This document shows positions 16,228-25,762 of a DNA stretch of 64,000 nt, piece by piece. The translations under genes and the position numbers were made by a program. Under the pieces are notes generated by a model. It did not search any database, had not been told where the DNA came from, and saw only the letters and a program-made list of their open reading frames with translations. Where the stretch lies: contig NZ_AP024322.1 of the NCBI RefSeq assembly GCF_018408855.1, positions 682,001 to 746,000 on the forward strand, read 5' to 3'. The first letter of the stretch is position 1; each line of letters starts with the position of its first letter. This DNA comes from Caballeronia sp. NK8. Its GTDB lineage: Bacteria; Pseudomonadota; Gammaproteobacteria; Burkholderiales; Burkholderiaceae.

Positions 16228-17190
16228 ATGAGCACGACGCTCGACTCAACCGTCACCGCACCGATCGCCAACAAGGCGACGCGCATGGATCACCTGGATT
16301 GGCTCGAAGCCGAGTCGATCCACATCATTCGCGAACTCGTCGCGGAATGCAGCAAGCCCGCGCTCCTGTTCTCGGGCGGCAAGGATTCGGTCGTCGTGCT
16401 GCATCTCGCGCTGAAGGCATTTGGTCTCGGCGCGGGCCGCAAGACCCAGTTGCCGTTCCCGCTGGTTCACATCGACACGGGTCACAACTTCCAGGAAGTG
16501 ATCGACTTCCGCGATCGTCGCGCGGCGGAAATCGGCGCGGAACTGGTCGTCGGCCATGTCGAGGATTCGATCAAAAAGGGCACCGTGCGTCTGCGTCGCG
16601 AGACGGATTCGCGCAACGCCGCGCAGGCGGTGACGCTGCTCGAAACCATCGAGGAATACGGCTATACGGCGATGATCGGCGGTGCGCGCCGCGACGAAGA
16701 GAAGGCGCGCGCGAAGGAGCGCATCTTCTCGTTCCGCGACGAATTCGGCCAGTGGGACCCGAAGGCGCAGCGCCCGGAACTGTGGAGCATCTATAACGCG
16801 CGTCTGCATGCGGGCGAGCATCTGCGCGTGTTCCCGATCTCGAACTGGACCGAGCTGGACGTGTGGCAATACATTGCGCGCGAGAAGCTCGAACTGCCGT
16901 CGATCTACTACGCGCATGATCGCGAGATCATCCGCCGCAACGGGTTGCTCGTGCCGCTCACGCCGCTCACGCCGCTGCGCGAAGGCGAAACGTCGGAAGT
17001 GGCGCAAGTGCGTTTCCGGACCGTCGGCGACATCAGCTGCACGTGCCCGGTCGCGAGCGATGCCGACGATGTCGAGAAGATCATCGCCGAAACGGCCGTG
17101 ACGGAAATCACGGAACGCGGCGCGACGCGTATGGACGATCAGGCATCCGAAGCCGCGATGGAACAGCGCAAGAAGCAAGGTTATTTCTAA
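16228..17190 (+). CDS. cysD: Sulfate adenylyltransferase subunit 2
   Basis: Small catalytic subunit of ATP sulfurylase; with CysN it makes adenylyl sulfate from ATP and sulfate. The 320-aa product has the PP-loop LLFSGGKDSVVVLHLA near residue 45, HIDTGHNFQEVIDFRD and GGARRDEEKARAKER, all CysD landmarks. The ATG at 16228 follows aaaaggatcg. The gap to cysH is 89 nt, the largest inside the operon, so an internal promoter is possible but not evident. Confidence 0.94.
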   Translation: MSTTLDSTVTAPIANKATRMDHLDWLEAESIHIIRELVAECSKPALLFSGGKDSVVVLHLALKAFGLGAGRKTQLPFPLVHIDTGHNFQEVIDFRDRRAAEIGAELVVGHVEDSIKKGTVRLRRETDSRNAAQAVTLLETIEEYGYTAMIGGARRDEEKARAKERIFSFRDEFGQWDPKAQRPELWSIYNARLHAGEHLRVFPISNWTELDVWQYIAREKLELPSIYYAHDREIIRRNGLLVPLTPLTPLREGETSEVAQVRFRTVGDISCTCPVASDADDVEKIIAETAVTEITERGATRMDDQASEAAMEQRKKQGYF

Positions 17191-17218
17191 GCCACACGCC
17201 CCGAGGAACGAAAGAATC

Positions 17219-18532
17219 ATGAGCATTTATCAAGCTGAAGACCTGGGCGTGTTGCGCTTCATCACGGCGGGCAGCGTCGACGACGGCAAGAGCACGTTGA
17301 TCGGCCGTCTGCTGTACGACAGCAAGGCTGTGCTGTCGGATCAGTTGTCCGCGATTTCGCGCGCGAAGAACAAGCGCACGGTCGGCGATGAAATCGATCT
17401 GTCGCTGCTCACCGACGGCCTCGAAGCCGAACGCGAGCAGGGCATCACCATCGACGTCGCGTACCGTTACTTCGCGACCGCGAAGCGGAAGTTCATCATC
17501 GCCGATACGCCGGGCCACGAGCAGTACACGCGCAACATGGTGACGGGCGCATCGACGGCGCATGCCGCGATCATTCTCGTCGACGCTACGCGCGTCACCT
17601 TCGAGAACGGCGTCGCGCAACTGCTGCCGCAGACCAAGCGCCACAGCGCGATCGTCAAGCTGCTCGGTCTGCAGCACGCGATCGTCGCGATCAACAAGAT
17701 GGATCTGGTCGACTACAGCGAAGCGCGCTTCAACGAGATTCGCGATGCGTATGTCACGCTCGCGCATCAACTCGGTCTGTCGAACGTGCGCTTCGTGCCG
17801 GTGTCGGCGCTGAAGGGCGACAACATCGTGACAGCGAGCGAGCGCATGCCGTGGTACGCGGGCGAACCGCTGCTCGATCTGCTGGAATCGCTGCCGGTTG
17901 CGCAGCCGAACGATCAGGCGCTGCGTTTCCCGGTGCAGTGGGTCGCGCGTCAGGATGGCTCGCAAGCCGATGACTTCCGCGGCTACATGGGGCGCGTGGA
18001 AGCGGGCGAAGTGCGCGTCGGCGATTCGCTTCTGGTGCTGCCGGCCAATCGCGAAGCGACGGTTGCCGAGATCATCGCACCGGTGCCGGGCGGCGTTGCG
18101 CCGGTGGATCGCGCGTTCGCGGGCCAGACGGTGACGATTCGCCTGACGGAAGACGTCGATGTGTCGCGCGGCGATACGTTCGTGCCGGCGGCCCAGAAGG
18201 TCGAGCCGGCGAAGAAGCTCGAGGCCGACATCTGCTGGTTCGACGAAGAGCCGCTTTCGCCGCAGCGCAAGTATCTGCTGAAGCACACGACCAGCACGGT
18301 GTTCGCGCGCATCGGCGCGGTGAAAGAGGTGCTGGACGTGCACACGCTGTCACATTCGGTCGATCGCAGCACGCTCGCGATGAACGATATCGGCCGCGTG
18401 GCGCTCACGTTGCAAAAGCCGATCGTCGCGGACGAGTACGATACGCATCAGGGCACCGGCGCGTTCGTGCTGATCGACGAGGCGACGCATCACACGGTCG
18501 CGGCCGGTATGATTCGTGCATTCTCTGCGTGA
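17219..18532 (+). CDS. cysN: Sulfate adenylyltransferase subunit 1 (GTPase)
   Basis: Regulatory GTPase subunit of ATP sulfurylase, related to EF-Tu/EF1A. GTP-binding motifs: G1 AGSVDDGKST, G3 DTPGHEQYTRNM, G4 NKMD, and the switch I region EREQGITIDVAYRYF. Length is 437 aa, so there is no fused CysC kinase domain. It starts 28 nt after cysD, and its C-terminus approaches the cobA gene. In a PAPS-independent pathway ending in APS reductase, no kinase is needed. Confidence 0.94.
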   Translation: MSIYQAEDLGVLRFITAGSVDDGKSTLIGRLLYDSKAVLSDQLSAISRAKNKRTVGDEIDLSLLTDGLEAEREQGITIDVAYRYFATAKRKFIIADTPGHEQYTRNMVTGASTAHAAIILVDATRVTFENGVAQLLPQTKRHSAIVKLLGLQHAIVAINKMDLVDYSEARFNEIRDAYVTLAHQLGLSNVRFVPVSALKGDNIVTASERMPWYAGEPLLDLLESLPVAQPNDQALRFPVQWVARQDGSQADDFRGYMGRVEAGEVRVGDSLLVLPANREATVAEIIAPVPGGVAPVDRAFAGQTVTIRLTEDVDVSRGDTFVPAAQKVEPAKKLEADICWFDEEPLSPQRKYLLKHTTSTVFARIGAVKEVLDVHTLSHSVDRSTLAMNDIGRVALTLQKPIVADEYDTHQGTGAFVLIDEATHHTVAAGMIRAFSA

Positions 18533-18566
18533 ACCATCTGACCGTCTGATTTCATCGATTAAAGCT

Positions 18567-19325
18567 ATGGGTAAGGTCTATCTGATCGGAGCGGGGCCGG
18601 GCGCGGCGGATCTCATCACCGTGCGCGGCATGCGTTTGCTCGAACAGGCGGATGTCGTGCTGCACGACGCGCTCGTCGAACCGGCGATGCTCGATTACGC
18701 GCCGAACGCGAAGAAGATCGCAGTCGGCAAGCGCTGCGGACAGCGTTCGACGGCTCAGCACTTCATCAACAAGCAGATCGTCGATGCGGCGCTGGAGCAT
18801 GGCGTCGTCGTGCGTCTGAAGGGCGGCGATCCGATGCTGTTCGGCCGCGCCGACGAGGAAATGCGCGCGCTGGAAGCGGCTGGCATCGAGTTCGAAGTGG
18901 TGCCGGGCATCACGGCGGCGCTCGCGAGCGCGGCGACGCTCAAGCGCTCGCTGACCTTGCGCGGCGTGGCGCGCAGCGTTGCGCTGGCGACGCATTCGCG
19001 CGCCGCCGACAGCGACGAGATCCGCGAGCAGGCCAAGGCCGATTCGCTCGTGTTCTACATGGGCCGCGACAGCGCGCCGGATATCGCGCAGCAACTGATC
19101 GATGCGGGCCGTCCGGGTTCGACGCCGGTGGCGATCGTCGAGGCGTGCAGCACGCCGCGCGAGCGCACGTTGACGCTGACGCTAGCGCGCATGGCGCTGG
19201 GTGAGGCGCAGGAATGGCTGGACCCGTCGCAGCCGAGTTTGCTGATGATTGGTGAGGCGTTTCGTGAGCGGGCTTCGTCGGCCAAGCCGAAGGTGCATTT
19301 GAAGGGGATGCAGGCGGCGGCTTGA
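18567..19325 (+). CDS. cobA: Uroporphyrinogen-III C-methyltransferase
   Basis: SAM-dependent enzyme that makes precorrin-2, the precursor of siroheme (cofactor of CysI) and of cobalamin. 252 aa. The SAM-binding start VYLIGAGPGAADLITVRG, the VVRLKGGDPMLFGRADEE motif and EFEVVPGITAALASAA are diagnostic of this SUMT family. The product is a single-domain enzyme without the CysG dehydrogenase/chelatase part. I use the ATG at 18567; an in-frame GTG at 18516 inside the cysN end is an alternative that would couple the two genes. Last gene of the cys operon, followed by a terminator. Confidence 0.9.
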   Translation: MGKVYLIGAGPGAADLITVRGMRLLEQADVVLHDALVEPAMLDYAPNAKKIAVGKRCGQRSTAQHFINKQIVDAALEHGVVVRLKGGDPMLFGRADEEMRALEAAGIEFEVVPGITAALASAATLKRSLTLRGVARSVALATHSRAADSDEIREQAKADSLVFYMGRDSAPDIAQQLIDAGRPGSTPVAIVEACSTPRERTLTLTLARMALGEAQEWLDPSQPSLLMIGEAFRERASSAKPKVHLKGMQAAA

Positions 19326-19350
19326 TGAGCGTCGCTCGAGCATGAAGAAA

Positions 19351-19376
19351 ACGCACCGGCGACGGTGCGTTTTTTG
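19351..19376 (+). terminator. Rho-independent terminator of the cys operon
   Basis: An 8-bp perfect stem (acgcaccg / cggtgcgt, loop gcga) followed by six T, about 25 nt after cobA. Confidence 0.88.
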
Positions 19377-19405
19377 TTTGGGTCACGCAACTTCGATTCG
19401 ACGCG

Positions 19406-19777
19406 CTATGTCTCAAGCTGCCGCAAACAATACCCCTTCACCGCCTCCAGCACCGCATCATCCTCCCCGACCGCCGTCGCGCAGGAAATAGCCACACCCG
19501 GATTTGCGGCCCGGCACTGATCGACGATCTCCGGAAGGTCCTTCCTCACATGCCCGCCTTGCCCGAAGAACACGGGCACGACGGTGATCGCATCGCAACC
19601 TTCGGCGGCTTGCCGGGCGACCGCAGCGGGCAAATCCGGCGACATCAGTTCGAGAAACGCCAGCGACACCGGATCACTCCTCGACGCACTCAATTTCGCC
19701 GCAAGCCGCTCGAACGGCTCGGCCCAGCGCGGATCGCGCGCGCCGTGGCCGAACAGGATGATGCCGTGCTTCTTCAT
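19406..19777 (-). CDS. cbiX: Sirohydrochlorin chelatase, single-domain CbiX
   Basis: Inserts Co2+ (or Fe2+ in SirB-like forms) into sirohydrochlorin. The 123-aa product is the short, one-domain CbiX type. The metal/active-site histidines are visible in ILFGHGARDPRWAEPF (His11) and FFGQGGHVRKDLP. It is convergent with cobA across the terminator; the two adjacent enzymes act on consecutive stages of siroheme/cobalamin precursor metabolism, but are in different transcripts. Cobalt versus iron preference cannot be read from the sequence; next to the sulfite reductase operon an iron role for siroheme is plausible. Confidence 0.85.
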   Translation of the reverse strand: MKKHGIILFGHGARDPRWAEPFERLAAKLSASRSDPVSLAFLELMSPDLPAAVARQAAEGCDAITVVPVFFGQGGHVRKDLPEIVDQCRAANPGVAISCATAVGEDDAVLEAVKGYCLRQLET

Positions 19778-19799
19778 TGCGCGCTCCTGGCAGGAAACG

Positions 19800-20951
19800 T
19801 CAGTGCCGCTCCACCCACTTCAGCCCGATCAGACCGACCACCAGATAGGCGAGGGCGGGCGCCGCCGCGGTGATCGGCGCGGGCCACGTGTTCAGATTGC
19901 CGATATGCGAGAACAGCGTGTTGACCAGCTGAAAGCTCATCCCGATCATGATGCCGCCGAACACCTTCATGCCGACCACGCCCGCGCGCGTATGCAGATA
20001 AGCGAACGGCAGCGACAGGATCAGCATCACGAACACCGCGAACGGATAAAGAATCTTGCGCCAGAACGCGATCTGATACCGCTGCGTATCCTGATGATTC
20101 TCCGTCAGATGCTGGATATAGCGGAACAGATTGAACATCGACATGCGATCCGGCGACACCAGCAGCACCGACAGGATCTGCGGCGTCAACTCGGAGCGCA
20201 ACGAATACTCGGGCAGCGTCGTCTGCTTCGCGCGATACACCGGGTTCAGCGTATCGCCGGGGTTCGCCGCTTGCGGCGGCGCGTCGCTCAGTTGCGTGTC
20301 CGTTACGCCCGTGAGCTTCCAGTGTCCCGGCGGCTCGTACGCGCCGCTCTTCGCGATACGCACGTTCGTCAGCCGGAACTTCGAATCGAACTCGTAGATG
20401 CGTACGTTGGCGATGGTCGTGTCGGGATTCAGCGTGCCCACGTTGACGAAGCGCGTCACCTGCTCGCCGTTCTCCTTCGCCGTCAGCGTGTCCTTCACCC
20501 AGACGCCCGACTGAAAGTTCGACGACACCGAGGACCCGAGCGCCTCCAGCCGCACGCGCTCCGACAACTGATCGGTGTAAGGCCCGACCACTTCGCCGAT
20601 GAGGTACGTGATGAGCACCATCGGCACGCCGATCTTCAGCAGCGAACGCAGCGCCGCGCCGGTCGACAGCCCCGACACGCGAAAGATCGTGAACTCCGAT
20701 GCCGCCGCCATCTGCGCGAACACATAGATGGCCGAGATCAGCGCGGCGACGGGAATGATTTCGTAGAAGCGCGACGGCGTCTGCAGCCCGACGCGCAGCA
20801 CCGCGAGCGTGAACTTGTAGTTGCCGTGCCCGACCGTGTTCAGTTCGTTGATCAGGTCGAAGAAGAAGAACAGGCCCGAGAAGGCGAACAGGATGAAGAT
20901 GAACGCGAGATAGATCTGGCGCGCGAAGTATCGTTCGTAAATGCGCAACAC
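19800..20951 (-). CDS. lptG: LPS export ABC transporter permease LptG
   Basis: Inner-membrane half of the LptB2FG machine that extracts lipopolysaccharide and passes it to LptC. 383 aa with the family layout: N-terminal helices (YFARQIYLAFIFILFAFSGLF), a large periplasmic beta-jellyroll in the middle, and C-terminal helices including the conserved FGGIMIGMSFQLVN. I chose the GTG at 20951, one base after the lptF stop. LptF and LptG form an operon. There are no oddities beyond the non-ATG start. Confidence 0.9.
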   Translation of the reverse strand: MLRIYERYFARQIYLAFIFILFAFSGLFFFFDLINELNTVGHGNYKFTLAVLRVGLQTPSRFYEIIPVAALISAIYVFAQMAAASEFTIFRVSGLSTGAALRSLLKIGVPMVLITYLIGEVVGPYTDQLSERVRLEALGSSVSSNFQSGVWVKDTLTAKENGEQVTRFVNVGTLNPDTTIANVRIYEFDSKFRLTNVRIAKSGAYEPPGHWKLTGVTDTQLSDAPPQAANPGDTLNPVYRAKQTTLPEYSLRSELTPQILSVLLVSPDRMSMFNLFRYIQHLTENHQDTQRYQIAFWRKILYPFAVFVMLILSLPFAYLHTRAGVVGMKVFGGIMIGMSFQLVNTLFSHIGNLNTWPAPITAAAPALAYLVVGLIGLKWVERH

Positions 20952-20952
20952 G

Positions 20953-22044
20953 TCAGGCCCCCTTCGACAGCGACGGCAGCCTGAAGAGCGGCCGGTTGCG
21001 GATCCGCAGCCAGAAGATGAACGCGACGAGCGCCCCGACGATGACATGCAGCCCGACCAGCCCCACGCCGAACGACAGCTTGCCCTGCTCGATCCACGAC
21101 TGCACGACATTCAGCAGGTTCGAGTAGGTGAGGTAGATCAGCACGGCCATCACGAGATTGATCGTGCGGCTGCGGCGCGGGTTCTGATAGGAAAGCGGAA
21201 TGGCGAGCAGCATCAGATTGACGGCGATGAGCGGCAGGCCCAGACGCCAGGCGAATTCCGCAAGATTCTCGTTGGTCGGATTGGCGAGCAGGTCAGGCGT
21301 GGAGATACCCGTCGTGGTCGGCGTGTTGACGACCTGATGGCTCAGAATCTTCACACCATAACGCTCGAACTCCATGATGCGAAAGTTCGGCTGGCCGGGC
21401 TCGCCGTCATAGCGGCGGCCGTTGTCGAGCACGATGAAGCGGTCGCCGTCTTCGCGCGTCTCCGTGTGGCCGGTCTGCGAGACGATCACGTTGACCTTGC
21501 CGCCTTCCGTGCTCGTCACGAACACGTTCTGCACCTGGCTCTGGTCCGGCGACATCTTCTCGATGAAGAACACCCGATGGCTCGACGGCGATTCGCGGAA
21601 CTGTCCGGGCGCGAGCAACGACACTTCGTCGCGCTGCTGAAAGCGCTGCTTGATGAGCTTGCTCTGCTGGTTCGACCACGGCCAGCCGACGAACGCGAAG
21701 AAGATGATGAGGATGATGATCGGCGTGGAGAACACGGCGATCGGCTTGATGAGCTGTGTCTGACTCACGCCCGACGCGAGCCACACGACCATCTCCGAAT
21801 CGCGATACCAGCGCGTGAGCACGAAGAGAATGGAGACGAACAGCGTCACGATCAGCATGACCGCGAGATAGCCGATGACGGTAAGCCCGATCAGCACCAC
21901 GACGTCCTTCGGGTCGATTTGACCCTGCGCCGCGAAGCCGACGATGCGGATCATCATGGTCGTGAGCATGATCGTGAGCAGCACCATGAACACGGCGCCG
22001 GCCGTATACGCGAGTTCGCGCTGCAGGGAGCGTTCGAAGATCAT
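20953..22044 (-). CDS. lptF: LPS export ABC transporter permease LptF
   Basis: Partner of LptG in the LPS transport complex. 363 aa starting MIFERSLQRELAYTAGAVF (ATG at 22044), with transmembrane helices at both ends around the periplasmic jellyroll. The conserved YRDSEMVVWLASG coupling-helix region that contacts LptB is present, and LSYQNPRRSRT lies in the C-terminal part. First gene of the lptFG pair, divergent from pepA. The 171-bp gap contains AT-rich promoter-like sequence near 22160-22200. Confidence 0.92.
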   Translation of the reverse strand: MIFERSLQRELAYTAGAVFMVLLTIMLTTMMIRIVGFAAQGQIDPKDVVVLIGLTVIGYLAVMLIVTLFVSILFVLTRWYRDSEMVVWLASGVSQTQLIKPIAVFSTPIIILIIFFAFVGWPWSNQQSKLIKQRFQQRDEVSLLAPGQFRESPSSHRVFFIEKMSPDQSQVQNVFVTSTEGGKVNVIVSQTGHTETREDGDRFIVLDNGRRYDGEPGQPNFRIMEFERYGVKILSHQVVNTPTTTGISTPDLLANPTNENLAEFAWRLGLPLIAVNLMLLAIPLSYQNPRRSRTINLVMAVLIYLTYSNLLNVVQSWIEQGKLSFGVGLVGLHVIVGALVAFIFWLRIRNRPLFRLPSLSKGA

Positions 22045-22215
22045 TGAATTTTTGCTTGGAGCCGGCGGCGATGCGGAAATCATGCACGCATCTCGTGGCT
22101 TACGGGAAGGGTCTTCGCTTACCCTCACGCCGCCTGCCTGTGACCGCCGCGGAAAAAATAGCGGATAATTGCGGCTTTCATCCTTCAGCCAAGATTTTAT
22201 CCGAGGATAAGCGCG

Positions 22216-23739
22216 ATGGACTTTAGCATAAAAGCCTGTGATTGGAGCAAGGGCGAGGCAAATGGTTTCCTTACCGGAAAGTCGGATGTCATCGTGCTCG
22301 GCATCTTCGAAGCGCAGACGCTCACGGGCGCCGCGCTCGACATGGATGTCGCGACCAAAGGCCTGATCACGCGCGTCGTGAAAGCCGGCGACATGAGCGG
22401 CCGCGCGGGCACGACACTGATGGTGCCCGAAGTGACCGGCATCGGCGCATCGCGCGTGCTGCTCGTCGGTCTCGGCAAGCAGGACGCCTTCAATCAGAGA
22501 GCTTATGGCGAAGCCGTGCGCGCCGCATGGCGCGTCGTGCTCGGCTCGAAGATCGGCCAGGCGACCTTCACGCTCGCGCAATTGCCGATCCAGGAACGCA
22601 CCGGCGACTGGGCCGTGCGCGCCGCGATCCTCGCGCTGCGCGAGCTGACCTACAAGTTCACGCAGATGAAGAGCAAGCCCGACAACGGCGCGCGCTCTTT
22701 GAAGAAGATCGTGTTCAGCATCGATTCCGCCGACGAGAAAGCGGCCAAGGTCGCGCTGAAGCAGGGCGTCGCGATCGCGAACGGCATGGATCTCACGCGC
22801 GATCTCGGCAACCTGCCGCCGAACGTCTGCACGCCGACCTATCTCGGCCAGACCGCGAAGAAGCTCGGCCGCGACTGGAAGCTGAAAGTCGAAGTGCTCG
22901 GCCAGAAGCAGATCGAAGCGCTCAACATGGGCTCGTTCCTGTCGGTTGCGAAGGGCTCGGTCGAGCCGCCGCAATTCATCGTCATGCAGTATCAGGGCGC
23001 GGGCGCGGCCGCAAAGGGCAAGAATGCGCCGGTCGTGCTGGTCGGCAAGGGCATCACGTTCGACTCGGGCGGCATCTCGATCAAGCCGGGCGAGGCGATG
23101 GACGAGATGAAATATGACATGTGCGGCGCGGGCTCCGTGTTCGGCACGATGCGCGCGGTTGCCGAGATGGGCCTGAAGCTCAACGTGATCGGCGTGGTCC
23201 CGACCTGCGAGAACATGCCCGCGGGCAACGCGGTGAAGCCTGGCGACATCATCACCGCGATGAACGGCACGACCATCGAAGTGCTCAACACCGACGCCGA
23301 AGGCCGCCTCATCCTGTGCGACGCATTGACCTACGCGGAGCGCTTCAAGCCCGCCGCCGTGGTCGATATCGCGACGCTCACGGGCGCGTGCATCATCGCG
23401 CTGGGTCATCACAACACGGGTCTGTTCTCGAAGGACGACGCGCTCGCGGGCGAACTGCTCGACGCGTCGCGCGAAGCGGTCGATCCGGCCTGGCGTCTGC
23501 CGCTCGACGACGAGTATCAGGATCAGCTCAAGTCGAATTTCGCGGATGTCGCGAACATCGGCGGTCGTCCGGCGGGCAGCGTGACGGCGGCGTGCTTCCT
23601 GTCGCGCTTCGCGACGGCTTATCCGTGGGCGCACCTCGACGTCGCCGGAACCGCGTGGAAGAGCGGCGCGGCGAAGGGTGCGACGGGCCGTCCGGTGCCG
23701 CTGCTCTCGCAGTTCCTGATCGATCGCGCCGGCGCTTGA
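22216..23739 (+). CDS. pepA: Leucyl aminopeptidase (cytosol aminopeptidase, M17)
   Basis: Hexameric dimetal aminopeptidase; in E. coli PepA also binds DNA. 507 aa, the usual length. Catalytic-domain motifs: [17 protein letters not shown] (metal-binding Lys/Asp region), [14 protein letters not shown] and the M17 signature [10 protein letters not shown]. The N-terminal ~170 residues are the variable macro-like domain. The ATG at 22216 follows gaggataagcgcg. holC starts 7 nt after the stop, the widespread pepA-holC arrangement. Confidence 0.95.
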   Translation: MDFSIKACDWSKGEANGFLTGKSDVIVLGIFEAQTLTGAALDMDVATKGLITRVVKAGDMSGRAGTTLMVPEVTGIGASRVLLVGLGKQDAFNQRAYGEAVRAAWRVVLGSKIGQATFTLAQLPIQERTGDWAVRAAILALRELTYKFTQMKSKPDNGARSLKKIVFSIDSADEKAAKVALKQGVAIANGMDLTRDLGNLPPNVCTPTYLGQTAKKLGRDWKLKVEVLGQKQIEALNMGSFLSVAKGSVEPPQFIVMQYQGAGAAAKGKNAPVVLVGKGITFDSGGISIKPGEAMDEMKYDMCGAGSVFGTMRAVAEMGLKLNVIGVVPTCENMPAGNAVKPGDIITAMNGTTIEVLNTDAEGRLILCDALTYAERFKPAAVVDIATLTGACIIALGHHNTGLFSKDDALAGELLDASREAVDPAWRLPLDDEYQDQLKSNFADVANIGGRPAGSVTAACFLSRFATAYPWAHLDVAGTAWKSGAAKGATGRPVPLLSQFLIDRAGA

Positions 23740-23746
23740 AGCGAGC

Positions 23747-24163
23747 ATGACGCGCATCGACTTTCATACGAACGTCGGCGATCCGCTCGCGTACGCCTGC
23801 CGCCTCGCGCGCAAGGCGTATCTGAGCGGCAAGCCGCTCGTCGTGCTCGCCGAACCGCAGCGTCTCGCTGCGTTCGACGAGCAGTTGTGGACCTTCCAGC
23901 CGCTCGAGTTCGTGCCGCATTGCATGGCGAAGAGCCCGCTCGCGCAGGACACGCCCGTCGTGCTCACGTCGAATCTCGACGAAGCGCCGCATCATCAGGT
24001 GCTCGTGAATCTCGGCGCGCCGGTGTCCGCGCAGTTCGCGCGCTTCGAGCGGCTGGTGGAGATCGTCGGCAGCGATGGCGACGAACTCGCCGCGGGCCGC
24101 GAGCGTTATCGCTTCTATCGCGATCGCGGCTATGCGATCGAGACGCACAAACAGGGCGGTTGA
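23747..24163 (+). CDS. holC: DNA polymerase III subunit chi
   Basis: Clamp-loader accessory subunit that links SSB to the polymerase through psi. 138 aa. The opening TRIDFHTNVGDPLAYACRLARKAY and CMAKSPLAQDTPVVLTS are typical of HolC, as is the C-terminal RERYRFYRDRGYAIETHK. It is downstream of pepA with a 7-nt gap, as in many proteobacteria, so probably co-transcribed. Length fits the family. Confidence 0.9.
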   Translation: MTRIDFHTNVGDPLAYACRLARKAYLSGKPLVVLAEPQRLAAFDEQLWTFQPLEFVPHCMAKSPLAQDTPVVLTSNLDEAPHHQVLVNLGAPVSAQFARFERLVEIVGSDGDELAAGRERYRFYRDRGYAIETHKQGG

Positions 24164-24226
24164 GCGCACAGAGAGCGCCAGCGCGCTGCACTATGCTCCG
24201 CTTAGATGAAGAGGAGACCTCCCGAC

Positions 24227-24568
24227 ATGACCAATACGCCCGAATCCTTCGATCCGTCGATCCCCGTCCTGACCGATGTCGTCGTGCCCGGCAAGCCCGA
24301 ATATGCGCGCGCGCCGTCCGCGGGCGCCGAGGCGATCGAATACGATGCGGAGCAGATCGCCGAGCGTCTGCGCGGCCGTTTCACGGGCTTTCTGACGGGC
24401 GAGGCGCGTACGCTGATCGAAGAGCGCTGCCGCGAAATGCTGCGCGAGCATTCGACGCAACTCGTCTCGGCGATCACGCGCGAAGTCGCGATGGCGCTCG
24501 AAGGCCGGATGAGCGAATGGGTGCGCGAGGCGGTGGAGAGCGAGTTGCGGCGTCAGCGGGGGGAATGA
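24227..24568 (+). CDS. DUF2486 family protein
   Basis: 113-aa protein of unknown function found next to holC in Burkholderia relatives. The N-terminus has the family-type SIPVLTDVVVPGKPEY segment, and the C-terminal half is a charged helix (LIEERCREMLREHSTQLVSAI, EWVREAVESELRRQRGE). I start at the ATG at 24227, because a GAGGAG ribosome site lies about ten bases upstream; the ATG at 24206 would put that site inside the coding region. Co-directional with holC, 63 nt away. Confidence 0.75.
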   Translation: MTNTPESFDPSIPVLTDVVVPGKPEYARAPSAGAEAIEYDAEQIAERLRGRFTGFLTGEARTLIEERCREMLREHSTQLVSAITREVAMALEGRMSEWVREAVESELRRQRGE

Positions 24569-24569
24569 T

Positions 24570-24604
24570 ACTCATCGAGCGCGACCGCGTTGCGCTCGAT
24601 GAGT
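24570..24604 (+). terminator. Perfect inverted repeat after DUF2486
   Basis: A 13-bp perfect inverted repeat (24570-24582 with 24592-24604, nine-base loop) directly after the stop codon. No T-run follows, so it may be a terminator of low intrinsic strength or a 3'-end protector. It also marks the edge of the AT-richer region. Confidence 0.5.
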
Positions 24605-24673
24605 CGCCGAATTTCGATCGGGAGCGCTCTTGGGTGCCCGATGCGCATCGAGCCCCGACGAAAAATCAATCTG

Positions 24674-25762
24674 CTATAGGGCTGCGGCCTCTTCGTCACG
24701 CGTGTACCACGCAACGGTCGCCTTCAACTTGTCGGCGAGCTCGAAGATATTGTCCAGGCTCTGCAGCGGTACGCGATCTTCCTCCTTTTTTTCATCGAAT
24801 ACTCCGATGACGAGTCGGTTCTCGTTTTTGAATCGCAATCGGCAAATGGGCTTGCGATTGTTGTCGTCGAACAAAACGGCACAGTAGCTGGCCGCACCGC
24901 GTATGGCCACCCTGTCAGCAGGTACAACGGATCTCAAGATAGCGCGAACGATCTGGTACGCCTCGATCTCGATGGCCGTCGGTTCTGAAGTTTCGCCGGG
25001 GAAGGAGTCCGCTTCGGCATGAGCAACAGAGGCAAGTAGTGCTGGCTCTGGTGTCATCGCACCTTTCAAACGTTCATTGATTTTGTCGGCCACCAATTGC
25101 TGAAACGCGTGTTTGGCAATCTGCGTGAACTGATCCTTCACCGTATTTTTGAAGTGCTTGCCGGCCAGAAATTCTGCGGACACGAGCCGAACGAAGTCTT
25201 CAGGAGGCTCGGTCATCCAATCATTCAACGTGTTTTTGATCGCGCGGGTGTATTTCAGGTGATTCGCTGTCGTCAGTATGCTTTCAAGGTCGAAGGCTGT
25301 CTTGGCGAATTTTTTCAACTCATCGACGTCCTGATCACGAAAGTCGGCGAAGCTGAATTCGAAGAATGGCTTCTCATCCATCTTGTTCGGTTGCTCGAGA
25401 TCAGTGAAGAACCGATAAACAAGGCCATTTGTCAATACACCAAACCGCGCTTCAGTTACGTGGAAATATCGGAAAAGTTGGCTTGCATGGTTGATGTTCA
25501 GGTCTCCGCCACATTTCTTGCACTCGAACAACATAATTGGCTTGCCATCCTTCAAGATGGCGTAGTCAACTTTTTCGCCTTTCTTTGTTCCGACGTCTGC
25601 GATCAATTCGGGCGTTACCTCCAAGGGGTCAAAAACGTTGTAGCCAAGCAGGTGAATGAACGGCATCACCATCGCGTTTTTGGTTGCCTCTTCCGTTTGC
25701 ACCATATCCTTCGCGGCGGCTACGCGTGCTGCCAGGGCTCTCACTTCATCGATGAAATCCAT
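24674..25762 (-). CDS. Stand-alone type I restriction HsdR N-terminal-like (PD-(D/E)xK) protein
   Basis: 362-aa protein resembling the HSDR_N / COG4748 type. After an N-terminal helix with TEEATKNAMVMPFIHLLGY comes a nuclease-like core: Asp66 in KGEKVDYAI and Glu80-x-Lys82 in LFECKKCGG, spaced as in PD-(D/E)xK enzymes. No helicase motor is present, and no hsdM or hsdS is nearby, so this is not a classical type I system. The C-terminal ~100 residues form a separate domain of unknown role (YCAVLFDDNNRKPICRLRF). Start ATG 25762 (aaggcaagga upstream). The gene is visibly AT-richer than its flanks and sits as an insertion between DUF2486 and ilvD. Defence or DNA repair is possible; the function is unknown. 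Confidence 0.7.
   Translation of the reverse strand: MDFIDEVRALAARVAAAKDMVQTEEATKNAMVMPFIHLLGYNVFDPLEVTPELIADVGTKKGEKVDYAILKDGKPIMLFECKKCGGDLNINHASQLFRYFHVTEARFGVLTNGLVYRFFTDLEQPNKMDEKPFFEFSFADFRDQDVDELKKFAKTAFDLESILTTANHLKYTRAIKNTLNDWMTEPPEDFVRLVSAEFLAGKHFKNTVKDQFTQIAKHAFQQLVADKINERLKGAMTPEPALLASVAHAEADSFPGETSEPTAIEIEAYQIVRAILRSVVPADRVAIRGAASYCAVLFDDNNRKPICRLRFKNENRLVIGVFDEKKEEDRVPLQSLDNIFELADKLKATVAWYTRDEEAAAL

Noticed and set aside
16950..16980. Tandem ccgctcacg repeats inside cysD
   Set aside because: Short in-frame repetition encoding PLTPLTPL in the protein, not a separate repeat element.
22045..23757. N-terminal extension of lptF over pepA
   Set aside because: The extension is antisense to pepA; LptF family proteins start at the MIFERSLQRE sequence at 22044.
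24674..25762. Complete type I restriction-modification system
   Set aside because: Only the HsdR N-terminal-like part is present; there is no helicase domain and no hsdM or hsdS gene.
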